A stretch of 64,000 nt of DNA from Ptiloglossa arizonensis (GCF_051014685.1 NW_027478528.1:744001-808000); one strand, 5' to 3'. Numbered from the stretch's first letter, positions 25,835-38,642 are shown. Numbers and translations are program-made. The notes: generated by a model from the letters alone, not told the origin.

Positions 25835-28680
25835 TTAACCAGAATGGCCTATGGAAAAAATACACATACCGCTGTAATCGGGCGAGTTTCTACTTTCAGG
25901 TGCAATAGGAATTTTTGGGTTGGGTCAATCCGTCGCGAGATATGGGAGTTTCAAACCAAGAAATGGTTGAGAAGGCAAAAAATTTTTCGCAATTCTGCTG
26001 CTCCAAACGCTTAACCAGAATGACCTAGGGAAAAAATACACATACCGTTGTAATCGGGCGAGTTTCTACTTTCAGATGCAATAGGAATTTTTGGGTTAGG
26101 TCAGTCCATACGCGAGATATGGGAGTTTGAAGACAAGAAATGGTTGAGAAGGCAACAAATTTTTCGCAATTCTGCTGCTCCAAACGCTTAACCAGAATGG
26201 TCTAGGGAAAAAATACACATACCGTTGTAATCGGGCGAGTTTCGACTTTCAGACGCAACAGGAATTTTTGGGTTAGGTCAATCCGTTCGCGAGATATGGG
26301 ACCTTGAAACTAAGAAATGGTTGACAAGACAACAAATTTTTCGCACTTCTGCTGCTCCAATCGCTTAACCAGAATGGCCTAGGGGAAAAATACACGTACC
26401 GTTGTAATCGGGCGAGTTTCTACTTTCAGATGCAATAGGAATTTTTGGGTTTGGTCAATCCGTTCGCGAGATATTGGAGTTTGAAGCTAAGAAATGGTTG
26501 AGAAGACAACAAATTTTTCGCAATTCTGCTGCTCCTAACGCTTAACCAGAATGGCCTAGGGAAAAAATACACATACCATTGTATTCGGGCGAGTTCCTAC
26601 TTTCAGTTACAATAGGAATTTTTGGGTCAGGTCAATCCGTTCGCGAGATATGGGACTTTGAAGCTAAGAAATGGTTGACAAGACAACAAATTTTTCGCAC
26701 TTCTGCTGCTCCAATCTCTTAACCAGAATGGCCTAGGGGAAAAATACACATACTGTTGTAATCGGGCGAGTTTCTACTTTCAGACGCAACAGGAATTTTT
26801 GGGTTAGGTCAATCAGTTCGCGAGATATGGGAGTTTGAAGCCAAGAAATGGTTGAGAAGGCAAAAAATTTTTCGCAATTCTGCTACTCCAAACGCTTAAC
26901 CAGAATGGCCTAGGGACAAAATACACGCACCGTTGTAATCGGGCGAGTTTCTACTTTCAGGTGCAATAGGAATTTTTGGGTTAGGTCAAGCCGTTCGCGA
27001 GATATGGGAGTTTGAAGCCAAGAAATGGTTGAGAAGGCAAAAAATTTTTCGCAATTCTGCTGCTCCAAACGCTTAACCAGAATGGCCTAGGGAAAAAATA
27101 CACATACCGTTGTAATCGGGCGAGTTTCTACTTTCAGATGCAATAGGAATTTTTGGGTTAGGTCAAGCCGTTCGCGAGATATGGGAGTTTGAAGCTAAGA
27201 AATGGTTGAGAAGACAACAAATTTTTCGCACTTCTGCTACTCCAAACGCTTAACCAGAATGGCCTATGGAAAAAATACACGTACCGTTGTAATCGGGCGA
27301 GTTTCTACTTTCAGGTGCAATAGGAATTTTTGGGTTGGGTCAATCCGTCGCGAGATATGGGAGTTTCAAACCAAGAAATGGTTGAGAAGGCAAAAAATTT
27401 TTCGCAATTCTGCTGCTCCAAACGCTTAACCAGAATGACCTAGGGAAAAAATACACATACCGTTGTAATCGGGCGAGTTTCTACTTTCAGATGCAATAGG
27501 AATTTTTGGGTTAGGTCAGTCCGTACGCGAGATATGGGAGTTTGAAGACAAGAAATGGTTGAGAAGGCAACAAATTTTTCGCAATTCTGCTGCTCCAAAC
27601 GCTTAACCAGAATGGTCTAGGGAAAAAATACACATACCGTTGTAATCGGGCGAGTTTCGACTTTCAGACGCAACAGGAATTTTTGGGTTAGGTCAATCCG
27701 TTCGCGAGATATGGGACCTTGAAACTAAGAAATGGTTGACAAGACAACAAATTTTTCGCACTTCTGCTGCTCCAATCGCTTAACCAGAATGGCCTAGGGG
27801 AAAAATACACGTACCGTTGTAATCGGGCGAGTTTCTACTTTCAGATGCAATAGGAATTTTTGGGTTTGGTCAATCCGTTCGCGAGATATTGGAGTTTGAA
27901 GCTAAGAAATGGTTGAGAAGACAACAAATTTTTCGCAATTCTGCTGCTCCTAACGCTTAACCAGAATGGCCTAGGGAAAAAATACACATACCATTGTATT
28001 CGGGCGAGTTCCTACTTTCAGTTACAATAGGAATTTTTGGGTCAGGTCAATCCGTTCGCGAGATATGGGACTTTGAAGCTAAGAAATGGTTGACAAGACA
28101 ACAAATTTTTCGCACTTCTGCTGCTCCAATCTCTTAACCAGAATGGCCTAGGGGAAAAATACACATACTGTTGTAATCGGGCGAGTTTCTACTTTCAGAC
28201 GCAACAGGAATTTTTGGGTTAGGTCAATCAGTTCGCGAGATATGGGAGTTTGAAGCCAAGAAATGGTTGAGAAGGCAAAAAATTTTTCGCAATTCTGCTA
28301 CTCCAAACGCTTAACCAGAATGGCCTAGGGACAAAATACACGTACCGTTGTAATCGGGCGAGTTTCTACTTTCAGGTGCAATAGGAATTTTTGGGTTAGG
28401 TCAAGCCGTTCGCGAGATATGGGAGTTTGAAGCCAAGAAATGGTTGAGAAGGCAAAAAATTTTTCGCAATTCTGCTGCTCCAAACGCTTAACCAGAATGG
28501 CCTAGGGAAAAAATACACATACCGTTGTAATCGGGCGAGTTTCTACTTTCAGATGCAATAGGAATTTTTGGGTTAGGTCAAGCCGTTCGCGAGATATGGG
28601 AGTTTGAAGCTAAGAAATGGTTGAGAAGACAACAAATTTTTCGCACTTCTGCTACTCCAAACGCTTAACCAGAATGGCCT
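25835..28680 (+). repeat. 8-mer HOR, period 1,415 bp, 2 copies (third monomer set)
   Basis: Rare variants recur 1,415 bp apart: GGGTTGGGTCAATCCGTCGC near 25917 and 27332; TCAGTCC at 26101 and 27516; GGTCTAGGG near 26199 and 27614; GAGTTTCGACTTTC near 26238 and 27653; GATATTGGAG near 26471 and 27886; CCAATCTCTT at 26711 and 28126; TCAATCAGTTCG near 26810 and 28225. Differences include CATACGC against GTACGC and CACGCACCG against CACGTACCG. Copies are nearly identical. Confidence 0.9.
26101..26720 (+). repeat. 620-bp core block found six times in the window
   Basis: The block starts at TCAGTCC (usually followed by GTACGCGAG) and ends at CCAATCTCTT. Copies lie at 26101-26720, 27516-28135, 30524-31143, 39727-40346, 44857-45476 and 46448-47067. 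Internal order is constant: GTTTGAAGACAAG, GGTCTAGGG, GAGTTTCGAC, GGACCTTGAAAC, CCAATCGCTT, GATATTGGAG, GCTCCTAACGC, ACCATTGTATTCGGG, CAGTTACAATAGG. Each copy has the same start-to-end length. It is the best tracer of how blocks have moved in this array. Confidence 0.9.
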
Positions 28681-29440
28681 AGGGACAAAATACACGTACC
28701 GTTGTAATCGGGCGAGTTTCTACTTTCAGGTGCAATAGGAAATTTTGGGTTAGGTCAATCCGTTCGCGAGATATGGCAGTTTGAAGCCAAGAAATGGTTG
28801 AGAAGGCTAAAAATTTTTCGCAATTCTGCTTCTCCAAACGCTTAACCAGAATGACCTAGTGAAAAAATACGCATATTGTTGTAATCGGGCGAGTTTCTAC
28901 TTTCAGACGCAGCAGGAATATTTGGGTTTGGTCAATCCGTTCGCGAGGTATGGGACTCTGAAGCTAAGAAATGGTTGAGAAGACAACAAATTTTTCGCAA
29001 TTCTGCTGATCCAAACGCTTAACCAGAATGGCCTAGGGAAAAAATACACACACCGCTGTAGTCGGGCGAGTTTCTACTTTCAGATGCTATAGGAATTTTT
29101 GGGTTAGGTCAATCCGTTCGCGAGATATGGCAGTTTGAAGCCAAGAAATGGTTGAGAAGGCAAAAAATTTTTCGCAATTCTGCTGCTCCAAACGCTTAAC
29201 CAGAATGGCCTATGGAGAAAATACACATACCGTTGTAATCGGGCGAGTTTCTACTTTCAGGTGCAATAGGAATTTTTGGGTTAGGTCAATCCGTCGCGAG
29301 ATATGGGAGTTTCAAACCAAGAAATGGTTGAGAAGGCAAAAAATTTTTCGCAATTCTGCTGCTCCAAACGCTTAACCAGAATGGCCTAGGGAAAAAATAC
29401 ACATACCGTTGTAATCGGGCGAGTTTCTACTTTCAGATGC
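28681..29440 (+). repeat. Segment shared with ~14.17-14.93 kb
   Basis: GGGACAAAATACACGTACC, AGGCTAAAAATTTTTCG, GCTTCTCC, GGACTCTGAAG, GATGCTATAGG and CTATGGAGAAAATAC follow in the same order at an offset of 14,508 bp (82 monomers). The rare AGGCTAAAAA is shared only with the 14.3-kb copy, not the 23.1-kb copy (AGGCAAAAAA). This identifies the closer relative. Confidence 0.78.
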
Positions 29441-31168
29441 AACAGGAATTTTTGGGTTAGGTCAATCCGTTCGCGAGATATGGGAGTTTGAAGCCAAGAA
29501 ATGGTTGAGAAGGCAAAAAATTTTTCGCAATTCTGCTACTCCAAACGCTTAACCAGAATGACCTAGGGAAAAAATACACATACCGTTGTAATCGGGCGAG
29601 TTTCTACTTTCAGATGCAATAGGAATTTTTGGGTTATGTCAATCCGTTCACGAGATATGGGACTTTGAAGCCAAGAAATGGTTGAGAAGGCAAAACATTT
29701 TTCGCAATTCTGCTGCTCCAAACGCTTAACCAGAATGGCCTAGTGAAAAAATACGCATATCGTTGTAATCGGGCGAGTTTCTACTTTCAGACGCAGCAGG
29801 AATTTTTGGGTTTGGTCAATCCGTTCGCGAGATATGGGTGTTTGAAGCTAAGAAATGGTTGAGAAGACAACAAATTTTTCGCACTTCTGCTGCTCCAAAC
29901 GCTTAACCAGAAAGGGCTAGGGAAAAAATACACACACCGTTGTAATCGGGCGAGTGTCTACTTTCAGATGCAACAGGAATTTTTGGGTTAGGTCAATCCG
30001 TTCGCGAGATATGGGAGTTTGAAGCTAAGAAATGGTTGAGAAGACAACAAATTTTTCGCACTTCTGCTGCTCCAAACGCTTAACCAGAATGGCCTAGGGA
30101 AAAAATACACATACCGTTGTAATCGGGCGAGTTTCTAGTTTCAGATGCAACAGGAATTTTTGGGTTGGGTCAATCCGTTCGCGAGATATGGGAGTTTGAA
30201 TCCAAGAAATGGTTGAGAAGGCTTACAATTTTTCGCAATTCTGCTGATCCAAACGCTTAACCAGAATGGCCTAGGGGAAAAATACACATACCGCTGTAGT
30301 CGGGCGAGTTTCTGCTTTCAGATGCAATAGGAATTTTTGGGTTAGGTCAATCCGTTCGCGAGATATGGCAGTTTGAAGCCAAGAAATGGTTGAGAAGGCA
30401 AAAAATTTTTCGCAATTCTGCTGCTCCAAACGCTTGACCAGAAAGGCCTAGGGAAAAAATACACATACCGTTGTAATCGGGCGAGTTTCTACTTTCAGAT
30501 GCAATAGGAATTTTTGGGTTAGGTCAGTCCGTACGCGAGATATGGGAGTTTGAAGACAAGAAATGGTTGAGAAGGCAACAAATTTTTCGCAATTCTGCTG
30601 CTCCAAACGCTTAACCAGAATGGTCTAGGGAAAAAATACACATACCGTTGTAATCGGGCGAGTTTCGACTTTCAGACGCAACAGGAATTTTTGGGTTAGG
30701 TCAATCCGTTCGCGAGATATGGGACCTTGAAACTAAGAAATGGTTGACAAGACAACAAATTTTTCGCACTTCTGCTGCTCCAATCGCTTAACCAGAATGG
30801 CCTAGGGGAAAAATACACGTACCGTTGTAATCGGGCGAGTTTCTACTTTCAGATGCAATAGGAATTTTTGGGTTTGGTCAATCCGTTCGCGAGATATTGG
30901 AGTTTGAAGCTAAGAAATGGTTGAGAAGACAACAAATTTTTCGCAATTCTGCTGCTCCTAACGCTTAACCAGAATGGCCTAGGGAAAAAATACACATACC
31001 ATTGTATTCGGGCGAGTTCCTACTTTCAGTTACAATAGGAATTTTTGGGTCAGGTCAATCCGTTCGCGAGATATGGGACTTTGAAGCTAAGAAATGGTTG
31101 ACAAGACAACAAATTTTTCGCACTTCTGCTGCTCCAATCTCTTAACCAGAATGGCCTAGGGGAAAAAT
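29440..31168 (+). repeat. 1.7-kb segment duplicated at ~38643-40371
   Basis: GGGTGTTTGAAG near 29836 and 39039, CCAGAAAGGGCTAGGG near 29908, GAGTGTCTAC near 29952, GTTTCTAGTTTC near 30130, GGCTTACAATT near 30220, TTTCTGCTTTC near 30310 and the six-copy core block all recur at 9,203 bp (52 monomers). The segment recurs partly again at about 43.7-44.4 kb. The match ends near 31168 (CATACTG against CGTACCG). Confidence 0.85.
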
Positions 31169-32840
31169 ACACATACTGTTGTAATCGGGCGAGTTTCTAC
31201 TTTCAGACGCAACAGGAATTTTTGGGTTAGGTCAATCCGTTCGCGAGATATGGGAGTTTGAAGCCAAGAAATGGTTGAGAAGGCAAAAAATTTTTCGCAA
31301 TTCTGCTGCTCCAAACGCTTAACCAGAATGGCCTAGGGACAAAATACACGTACCGTTGTAATCGGGCGAGTTTCTACTTTCAGGTGCAATAGGAATTTTT
31401 GGGTTAGGTCAAGCCGTTCGCGAGATATGAGAGTTTGAAGCTAAGAAATGTTTAAGAAGACAACAAATTTTTCGCACTTCTGCTGCTCCAAACGCTTAAC
31501 CAGAATGGCCTAGGGAAAAAATACACATACTGTTGTAATCGGGCGAGTTTCTACTTTCAGACGCAACAGGAATTTTTGGGTTAGGTCAATCCGTTCGCGA
31601 GATACGGGAGTTTGAAGCCAAGAAATGGTTGAGAAGGCAAAAAATTTTTCGCAATTCTGCTGCTCCAAATGCTTAACCAGAATGGCCTAGGGAAAAAATA
31701 CACATACCGTTGTAATCGGGCGAGTTTCTACTTTCAGATGCAATAGGAATTTTTGGGTTAGGTCAAGCCGTTCGCGAGATATGGGAGTTTGAAGCTAAGA
31801 AATGGTTGAGAAGACAACAAATTTTTCGCACTTCTGCTACTCCAAACGCTTAACCAGAATGGCCTAGGGACAAAATACACGTACCGTTGTAATCGGGCGA
31901 GTTTCTACTTTCAGGTGCAATAGGAAATTTTGGGTTAGGTCAATCCGTTCGCGAGATATGGCAGTTTGAAGCCAAGAAATGGTTGAGAAGGCAAAAAATT
32001 TTTCGCAATTCTGCTGCTCCAAACGCTTAACCAGAATGGCCTATGGAGAAAATACACATACCGTTGTAATCGGGCGAGTTTCTACTTTCAGGTGCAATAG
32101 GAATTTTTGGGTTAGGTCAATCCGTCGCGAGATATGGGAGTTTCAAGCCAAGAAATGTTTGAGAAGGCAAAAAATTTTTCGCAATTCTGCTGCTCCAAAC
32201 GCTTAACCAGAATGGCCTAGGGAAAAAATACACATACCGTTGTAATCGGGCGAGTTTCTACTTTCAGATGCAACAGGAATTTTTGGGTTAGGTCAATCCG
32301 TTCGCGAGATATGGGAGTTTGAAGCCAAGAAATGGTTAAAGAAGCCAAAAATTTTTTCGCAATTCTGCTGCTCCAAACGCTTAACCAGAATGGCCTAGGG
32401 AAAAAATACACATACCGTTGTAATCGGGCGAGTTTCTACTTTCAGACACAGCAGGAATTTTTGGGTTTGGTCAATCCGTTCGCGAGATATGGGACTTTGA
32501 AGCTAAGAAATGGTTGAGAAGACAACAAATTTTTCGCAATTCTGTTGCTCCAAACGCTTAACCAGAATGGGCTAGGGAAAAAATACACATACCGTTGTAA
32601 TCGGGCGAGTTTCCACTTTCACAAGCAACAGGAATTTTTGGGTTAGGTCAATCCGTCCGCGAGATATGGGACTTTGAAGCTAAGAAATGGTTGAGAAGGC
32701 ATACAATTTTTCGCAATTCTGCTGATCGAAACGCTTAACCAGAATGGCCTAGGGAAAAAATACACATACCGCTGTTGTCGAGCGAGTTTCTACTTTCAGA
32801 TGCAATAGGAATTTTTGGGTTAGGTCAATCCGTTCGCGAG
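31169..32840 (+). repeat. Return of second monomer set
   Basis: The start, about 31430-32013, copies about 13737-14320 at 17,693 bp. The rest, from about 32210, follows 23.90-24.53 kb at 8,315 bp (47 monomers): TTAAAGAAG, GACACAGCAGG, CACAAGCAACAGG, GATCGAAACG, GCTGTTGTCG. A perfect CENP-B core lies at 31593. A GTCCGCGAG change near 32655 removes TTCG in one monomer. Confidence 0.78.
31593..31609 (+). other. Perfect CENP-B box core match (9/9)
   Basis: The sequence is GTTCGCGAGATACGGGA. It fits NTTCGNNNNANNCGGGN at all nine fixed positions: TTCG at 31594-31597, A at 31602, CGGG at 31605-31608. It differs from the ordinary element by one transition, C instead of T at 31605, which restores a CpG. 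The surrounding monomer (ACGCAACAGG upstream, GAAGCCAAG downstream) is otherwise ordinary. Binding is an inference from the motif only. Confidence 0.6.
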
Positions 32841-34842
32841 ATATGGTAGTTTGAAGCCATGAAATGGTTGAGAAGGCAAAAAATTTTTCGCAATTCTTCT
32901 GATCCAAACGCTTAACCAGGATGGCCTAGGGAAAAAATACACATACCGCTGTAGTCGAGCGAGTTTCTACTTTCAGATGCAATCGGAATTTTTGGGTTAG
33001 GTCAATCCGTTCGCGAGATATGGCAGCTTGAAGCCAAGAAATGGTTGAGAAGGCAAAAAATTTTTCGCAATTCTGCTGTTCCAAACGCTTAACCAGAATG
33101 GCCAAGGGAAAAAATAAACATACCGCTGTAGTCGAGCGAGTTTCTACTTTCAGATGCAATAGGAATTTTTGGGTTAGGTCAATCCGTTCGCGAGATATGG
33201 CAGATTGAAGCCAAGAAATGGTTGATAAGGCAAAAAATTTTTCGCAATTCTGCTGCTCCAAACGCTTAACCAGAATGGCCTAGGGAAAAAATACACATAC
33301 CGTTGTAATCGGGCGAGTTTCTACTTTCAGATGCAATAGGAATTTTTGGGTTAGGTCAAGCCGTTCGCGAGGTATGGGAGTTTGAAGCTAAGAAATGGTT
33401 GAGAAGACAACAAATTTTTCGCACTTCTGCTACTCCAAACGCTTAACCAGAATGGCCTAGGGAAAAAATACACGTACCGTTGTAATCGGGCGAGTTTCTA
33501 CTTTCAGGTGCAATAGGAAATTTTGGGTTAGGTCAATCCGTTCGCGAGATATGGCAGTTTGAAGCCAAGAAATGGTTGAGAAGGAAAAAAATTTTTCGCA
33601 ATTCTGCTTCTCCAAACGCTTAACCAGAATGACCTAGTGAAAAAATACGCATATTGTTGTAATCGGGCGAGTTTCTACTTTCAGACGCAGCAGGAATATT
33701 TGGGTTTGGTCAATCCGTTCGCGAGGTATGGGACTCTGAAGCTAAGAAATGGTTGAGAAGACAACAAATTTTTCGCAATTCTGCTGCTCCAAACGCTTAA
33801 CCAGAATGGCCTATGGAGAAAATACACATACAGCTGTAATCGGGCGAGTTTCTACTTTCAGATGCTATAGGAATTTTTGGGTTAGGTCAATCCGTTCGCG
33901 AGATATGGCAGTTTGAAGCCAAGAAATGGTTGAGAAGGCAAAAAATTTTTCGCAATTCTTCTGATCCAAACGCTTAACCAGGATGGCCTAGGGAAAAAAT
34001 ACACATACCGCTGTAGTCGAGCGAGTTTCTACTTTCAGATGCAATCGGAATTTTTGGGTTAGGTCAATCCGTTCGCGAGATATGGCAGTTTGAAGCCAAG
34101 AAATGGTTGAGAAGGCAAAAAATTTTTCGCAATTCTGCTGTTCCAAACGCTTAACCAGAATGGCCAAGGGAAAAAATAAACATACCGCTGTAGTCGAGCG
34201 AGTTTCTACTTTCAGATGCAATAGGAATTTTTGGGTTAGGTCAATCCGTTCGCGAGATATGGCAGATTGAAGCCAAGAAATGGTTGATAAGGCAAAAAAT
34301 TTTTCGCAATTCTGCTGCTCCAAACGCTTAACCAGAATGGCCTAGGGAAAAAATACACATACCGTTGTAATCGGGCGAGTTTCTACTTTCAGATGCAATA
34401 GGAATTTTTGGGTTAGGTCAAGCCGTTCGCGAGGTATGGGAGTTTGAAGCTAAGAAATGGTTGAGAAGACAACAAATTTTTCGCACTTCTGCTACTCCAA
34501 ACGCTTAACCAGAATGGCCTAGGGAAAAAATACACGTACCGTTGTAATCGGGCGAGTTTCTACTTTCAGGTGCAATAGGAAATTTTGGGTTAGGTCAATC
34601 CGTTCGCGAGATATGGCAGTTTGAAGCCAAGAAATGGTTGAGAAGGCAAAAAATTTTTCGCAATTCTGCTTCTCCAAACGCTTAACCAGAATGACCTAGT
34701 GAAAAAATACGCATATTGTTGTAATCGGGCGAGTTTCTACTTTCAGACGCAGCAGGAATATTTGGGTTTGGTCAATCCGTTCGCGAGGTATGGGACTCTG
34801 AAGCTAAGAAATGGTTGAGAAGACAACAAATTTTTCGCAATT
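32840..34842 (+). repeat. 6-mer HOR, period 1,062 bp, ~1.9 copies
   Basis: TTCTTCTGATCC near 32894 and 33956, GATGCAATCGG near 32976 and 34038, GCTGTTCC near 33073 and 34135, GCGAGGTATGGGAG near 33366 and 34428, and GCTTCTCC near 33604 and 34666 are 1,062 bp apart. The two halves differ by single bases, for example TGGCAGCTTG near 33020. It ends near 34842. Confidence 0.82.
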
Positions 34843-36558
34843 CTGCTGATCCAAACGCTTAACCAGAATGGCCTAGGGAAAAAATACACACACCGCTGTA
34901 GTCGGGCGAGTTTCTACTTTCAGATGCTATAGGAATTTTTGGGTTAGGTCAATCCGTTCGGGAGATATGGCAGTTTGAAGCCAAGAAATGGTTGAGAAGG
35001 CAAAAAATTTTTCGCAATTCTGCTGCTCCAAACGCTTAACCAGAATGGCCTATGGAGAAAATACACATACCGTTGTAATCGGGCGAGTTTCTACTTTCAG
35101 GTGCAATAGGAATTTTTGGGTTAGGTCAATCCGTCGCGAGATATGGGAGTTTCAAACCAAGAAATGGTTGAGAAGGCAAAAAATTTTTCGCAATTCTGCT
35201 GCTCCAAACGCTTAACCAGAATGGCCTAGGGAAAAAATACACATACCGTTGTAATCGGGCGAGTTTCTACTTTCAGATGCAACAGGAATTTTTGGGTTAG
35301 GTCAATCCGTTCGCGAGATATGGGAGTTTGAAGCCAAGAAATGGTTGAGAAGGCAAAAAATGTTTCGCAATTCTGCTGCTCCAAACGCTTAACCAGAATG
35401 GCCTATGGAGAAAATACACATACAGCTGTAATCGGGCGAGTTTCTACTTTCAGAGGCAACAGGATTTTTTGGGTTAGGTCAATCCGTTCGCGAGATATGG
35501 GAGTTTGAAGCCAAGAAATGGTTAAAGAAGGCAAAAATTTTTTCGCAATTCTGTTGCTCCAAACGCTTAACCAGAATGGGCTAGGGAAAAAATTCACATA
35601 CCGCTGTTGTCGAGCGAGTTTCTACTTTCAGATGCAATAGGAATTTTTGGGTTAGGTCAATCCGTTCGCGAGATATGGTAGTTTGAAGCCATGAAATGGT
35701 TGAGAAGGCAAAAAATTTCTCGCAATTCTGCTGATCCAAACGCTTAACCAGGATGGCCTAGGGAAAAAATACACATACCGCTGTAGTCGAGCGAGTTTCT
35801 ACTTTCAGATGCAATCGGAATTTTTGGGTTAGGTCAATCCGTTCGCGAGATATGGCAGTTTGAAGCCAAGAAATGGTTGAGAAGGCAAAAAATTTTTCGC
35901 AATTCTGCTCTTCCAAACGCTTAACCAGAATGGCCAAGGGAAAAAATAAACATACCGCTGTAGTCGAGCGAGTTTCTACTTTCAGATGCAATAGGAATTT
36001 TTGGGTTAGGTCAATCCGTTCGCGAGATATGGCAGATTGAAGCCAAGAAATGGTTGATAAGGCAAAAAATTTTTCGCAATTCTGCTGCTCCAAACGCTTA
36101 ACCAGAATGGCCTAGGGAAAAAATACACATACCGTTGTAATCAGGCGAGTTTCTACTTTCAGATGCAATAGGAATTTTTGGGTTAGGTCAAGCCGTTCGC
36201 GAGATATGGGAGTTTGAAGCTAAGAAATGGTTGAGAAGACAACAAATTTTTCGCACTTCTGCTACTCCAAACGCTTAACCAGAATGGCCTAGGGAAAAAA
36301 TACACGTACCGTTGTAATCGGGCGAGTTTCTACTTTCAGGTGCAATAGGAAATTTTCGGTTAGGTCAATCCGTTCGCGAGATATGGCAGTTTGAAGCCAA
36401 GAAATGGTTGAGAAGGCAAAAAATTTTTCGCAATTCTGCTTCTCCAAACGCTTAACCAGAATGACCTAGTGAAAAAATACGCATATTGTTGTAATCGGGC
36501 GAGTTTCTACTTTCAGACGCAGCAGGAATATTTGGGTTTGGTCAATCCGTTCGCGAGA
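33970..36558 (+). repeat. 2.6-kb segment duplicated at ~20700-23287
   Basis: Markers correspond at 13,270-13,271 bp (75 monomers): GATGCAATCGG 20769/34039, GATGCTATAGG 21652/34923, CATACAGCTG 22147/35418, CTGTTGCTCC 22281/35552 with the deletion join that follows, GCTCTTCC 22637/35908, GCTTCTCC 23167/36438. Differences are scattered: TTCGGGAG near 34958, AATTCACATACC near 35591, TCAGGCGAG near 36142. It is the longest shared block I found in the window. Confidence 0.82.
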
Positions 36559-38358
36559 TATGGCAGTTTGAAGCCAAGAAATGGTTGAGAAGGCAAAAAA
36601 TTTTTCGCAATTCTGCTGTTCCAAACGCTTAACCAGAATGGCCAAGGGAAAAAATAAACATACCGCAGTAGTCGAGCGAGTTTCTACTTTCAGATGCAAT
36701 AGGAATTTTTGGGTTAGGTCAATCCGTCCGCGAGATATGGCAGATTGAAGCCAAGAAATGGTTGATAAGGCAAAAAATTTTTCGCAATTCTGCTGCTCCA
36801 AACGCTTAACCAGAATGGCCTAGGGAAAAAATACACATACCGTTGTAATCGGGCGAGTTTCTACTTTCAGACGCAGCAGGAATATTTGGGTTAGGTCAAT
36901 CCGTTCGCGTGATATGGGAGTTTGAAGCCAAGAAATGGTTGAGAAGGAATACAATTTTTCGCAATTCTGCTGCTCCAAACGCTTAACCAGAATGGCCTAG
37001 GGAAAAAATACACATACCGTTGTAATCGGGCGAGTTTCTACTTTCAGATGCAACAGGAATTTTTGGGTTAGGTCAATCCGTTCGCGAGATATGGGAGTTT
37101 GAAGCCAAGAAATGGTTGAGAAGGCAAAAAATGTTTCGCAATTCTGCTGCTCCAAACGCTTAACCAGAATGGCCTATGGAGAAAATACACATACAGCTGT
37201 AATCGGGCGAGTTTCTACTTTCAGAGGCAACAGGATTTTTTGGGTTAGGTCAATCCGTTCGTGAGATATGGGAGTTTGAAGCCTAGAAATGGTTAAAGAA
37301 GGCAAAAATTTTTTCGCAATTCTGCTGCTCCAAACGCTTAACCAGAATGGCCTAGGGAAAAAAAAACATACCGTTGTAATCGGGCGAGTTTCTACTTTCA
37401 GACACAGCAGGAATTTTTGGGTTTGGTCAATCCGTTCGCGAGATATGGGACTTTGAAGCTAAGAAATGGTTGAGAAGACAACAAATTTTTCGCAATTCTG
37501 TTGCTCCAAACGCTTAACCAGAATGGGCTAGGGAAAAAATACACATACCGTTGTAATCGGGCGAGTTTCCACTTTCACAAGCAACAGGAATTTTTGGGTT
37601 AGGTCAATCCGTTCGCGAGATATGGGACTTTGAAGCTAAGAAATGGTTGAGAAGGCATACAATTTTTCGCAATTCTGCTGATCGAAACGCTTAACCAGAA
37701 TGGCCTAGGGAAAAAATACACATACCGCTGTTGTCGAGCGAGTTTCTACTTTCAGATGCAATAGGAATTTTTGGGTTAGGTCAATCCGTTCGCGAGATAT
37801 GGCAGATTGAAGCCAAGAAATGGTTGATAAGGCAAAAAATTTTTCGCAATTCTGCTGCTCCAAACGCTTAACCAGAATGGCCTAGGGAAAAAATACACAT
37901 ACCGTTGTAATCGGGCGAGTTTCTACTTTCAGACGCAGCAGGAATATTTGGGTTAGGTCAATCCGTTCGCGTGATATGGGAGTTTGAAGCCAAGAAATGG
38001 TTGAGAAGGAATACAATTTTTCGCAATTCTGCTGATCCAAACGCTTAACCAGAATGGCCAAGGGAAAAAATAAACATACCGCTGTAGTCGAGCGAGTTTC
38101 TACTTTCAGATGCAATAGGAATTTTTGGGTTAGGTCAATCCGTTTGCGAGATATGGCAGATTGAAGCCAAGAAATGGTTGATAAGGCAAAAAATTTTTCG
38201 CAATTCTGCTGCTCCAAACGCTTAACCAGAATGGCCTAGGGAAAAAATACACATACCGTTGTAATCGGGCGAGTTTCTACTTTCAGACGCAGCAGGAATA
38301 TTTGGGTTAGGTCAATCCGTTCGCGAGATATGGGAGTCTGAAGCTAAGAAATGGTTGA
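36559..38358 (+). repeat. Mosaic of second-set monomers
   Basis: About 36980-37790 follows 14.86-15.67 kb at 22,119 bp (125 monomers). From about 37870 it follows 24.95 kb at 12,917 bp (73 monomers), including GCGTGATATGG near 37969. A monomer near 37357 has an A8 ACATACC form. The pieces are joined at whole-monomer register. Satellite only. Confidence 0.7.
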
Positions 38359-38642
38359 GAACACAATAAATTTTTCGCAATTCTGCTGCTCCAAACGCTT
38401 AACCAGAATGGGCTATGGAAAAAATACACATACCGCTGTAATCGGGCGAGTTTCTACTTTCAGGTGCAATAGGAATTTTTGGGTTGGGTCAATCCGTCGC
38501 GAGATATGGGAGTTTCAAACCAAGAAATGGTTGAGAAGGCAAAAAATTTTTCGCAATTCTGCTGCTCCAAACGCTTAACCAGAATGGCCTATGGAGAAAA
38601 TACACATACGGCTGTAATCGGGCGAGTTTCTACTTTCAGACG
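38359..38642 (+). repeat. Fused monomer junction (zero-monomer state)
   Basis: After GAGAACACAATAAATT (near 38355) comes GGGCTATGGAAAAAATAC at 38410, joining the GGGCTAGGG and GGCCTATGG monomers of the sister blocks. Downstream GGTGCAATAGG, GGGTTGGGTC and CCGTCGCG continue as in the other blocks. It is the product expected from an exchange that lost the intervening monomers. Confidence 0.8.

Noticed and set aside
13737..37790. Shared blocks at offsets of 50, 75, 100 and 125 monomers, suggesting a 25-monomer super-period
   Set aside because: Other equally good offsets (28, 30, 47, 52, 73, 82, 97) do not fit 25. The round numbers look like coincidence.
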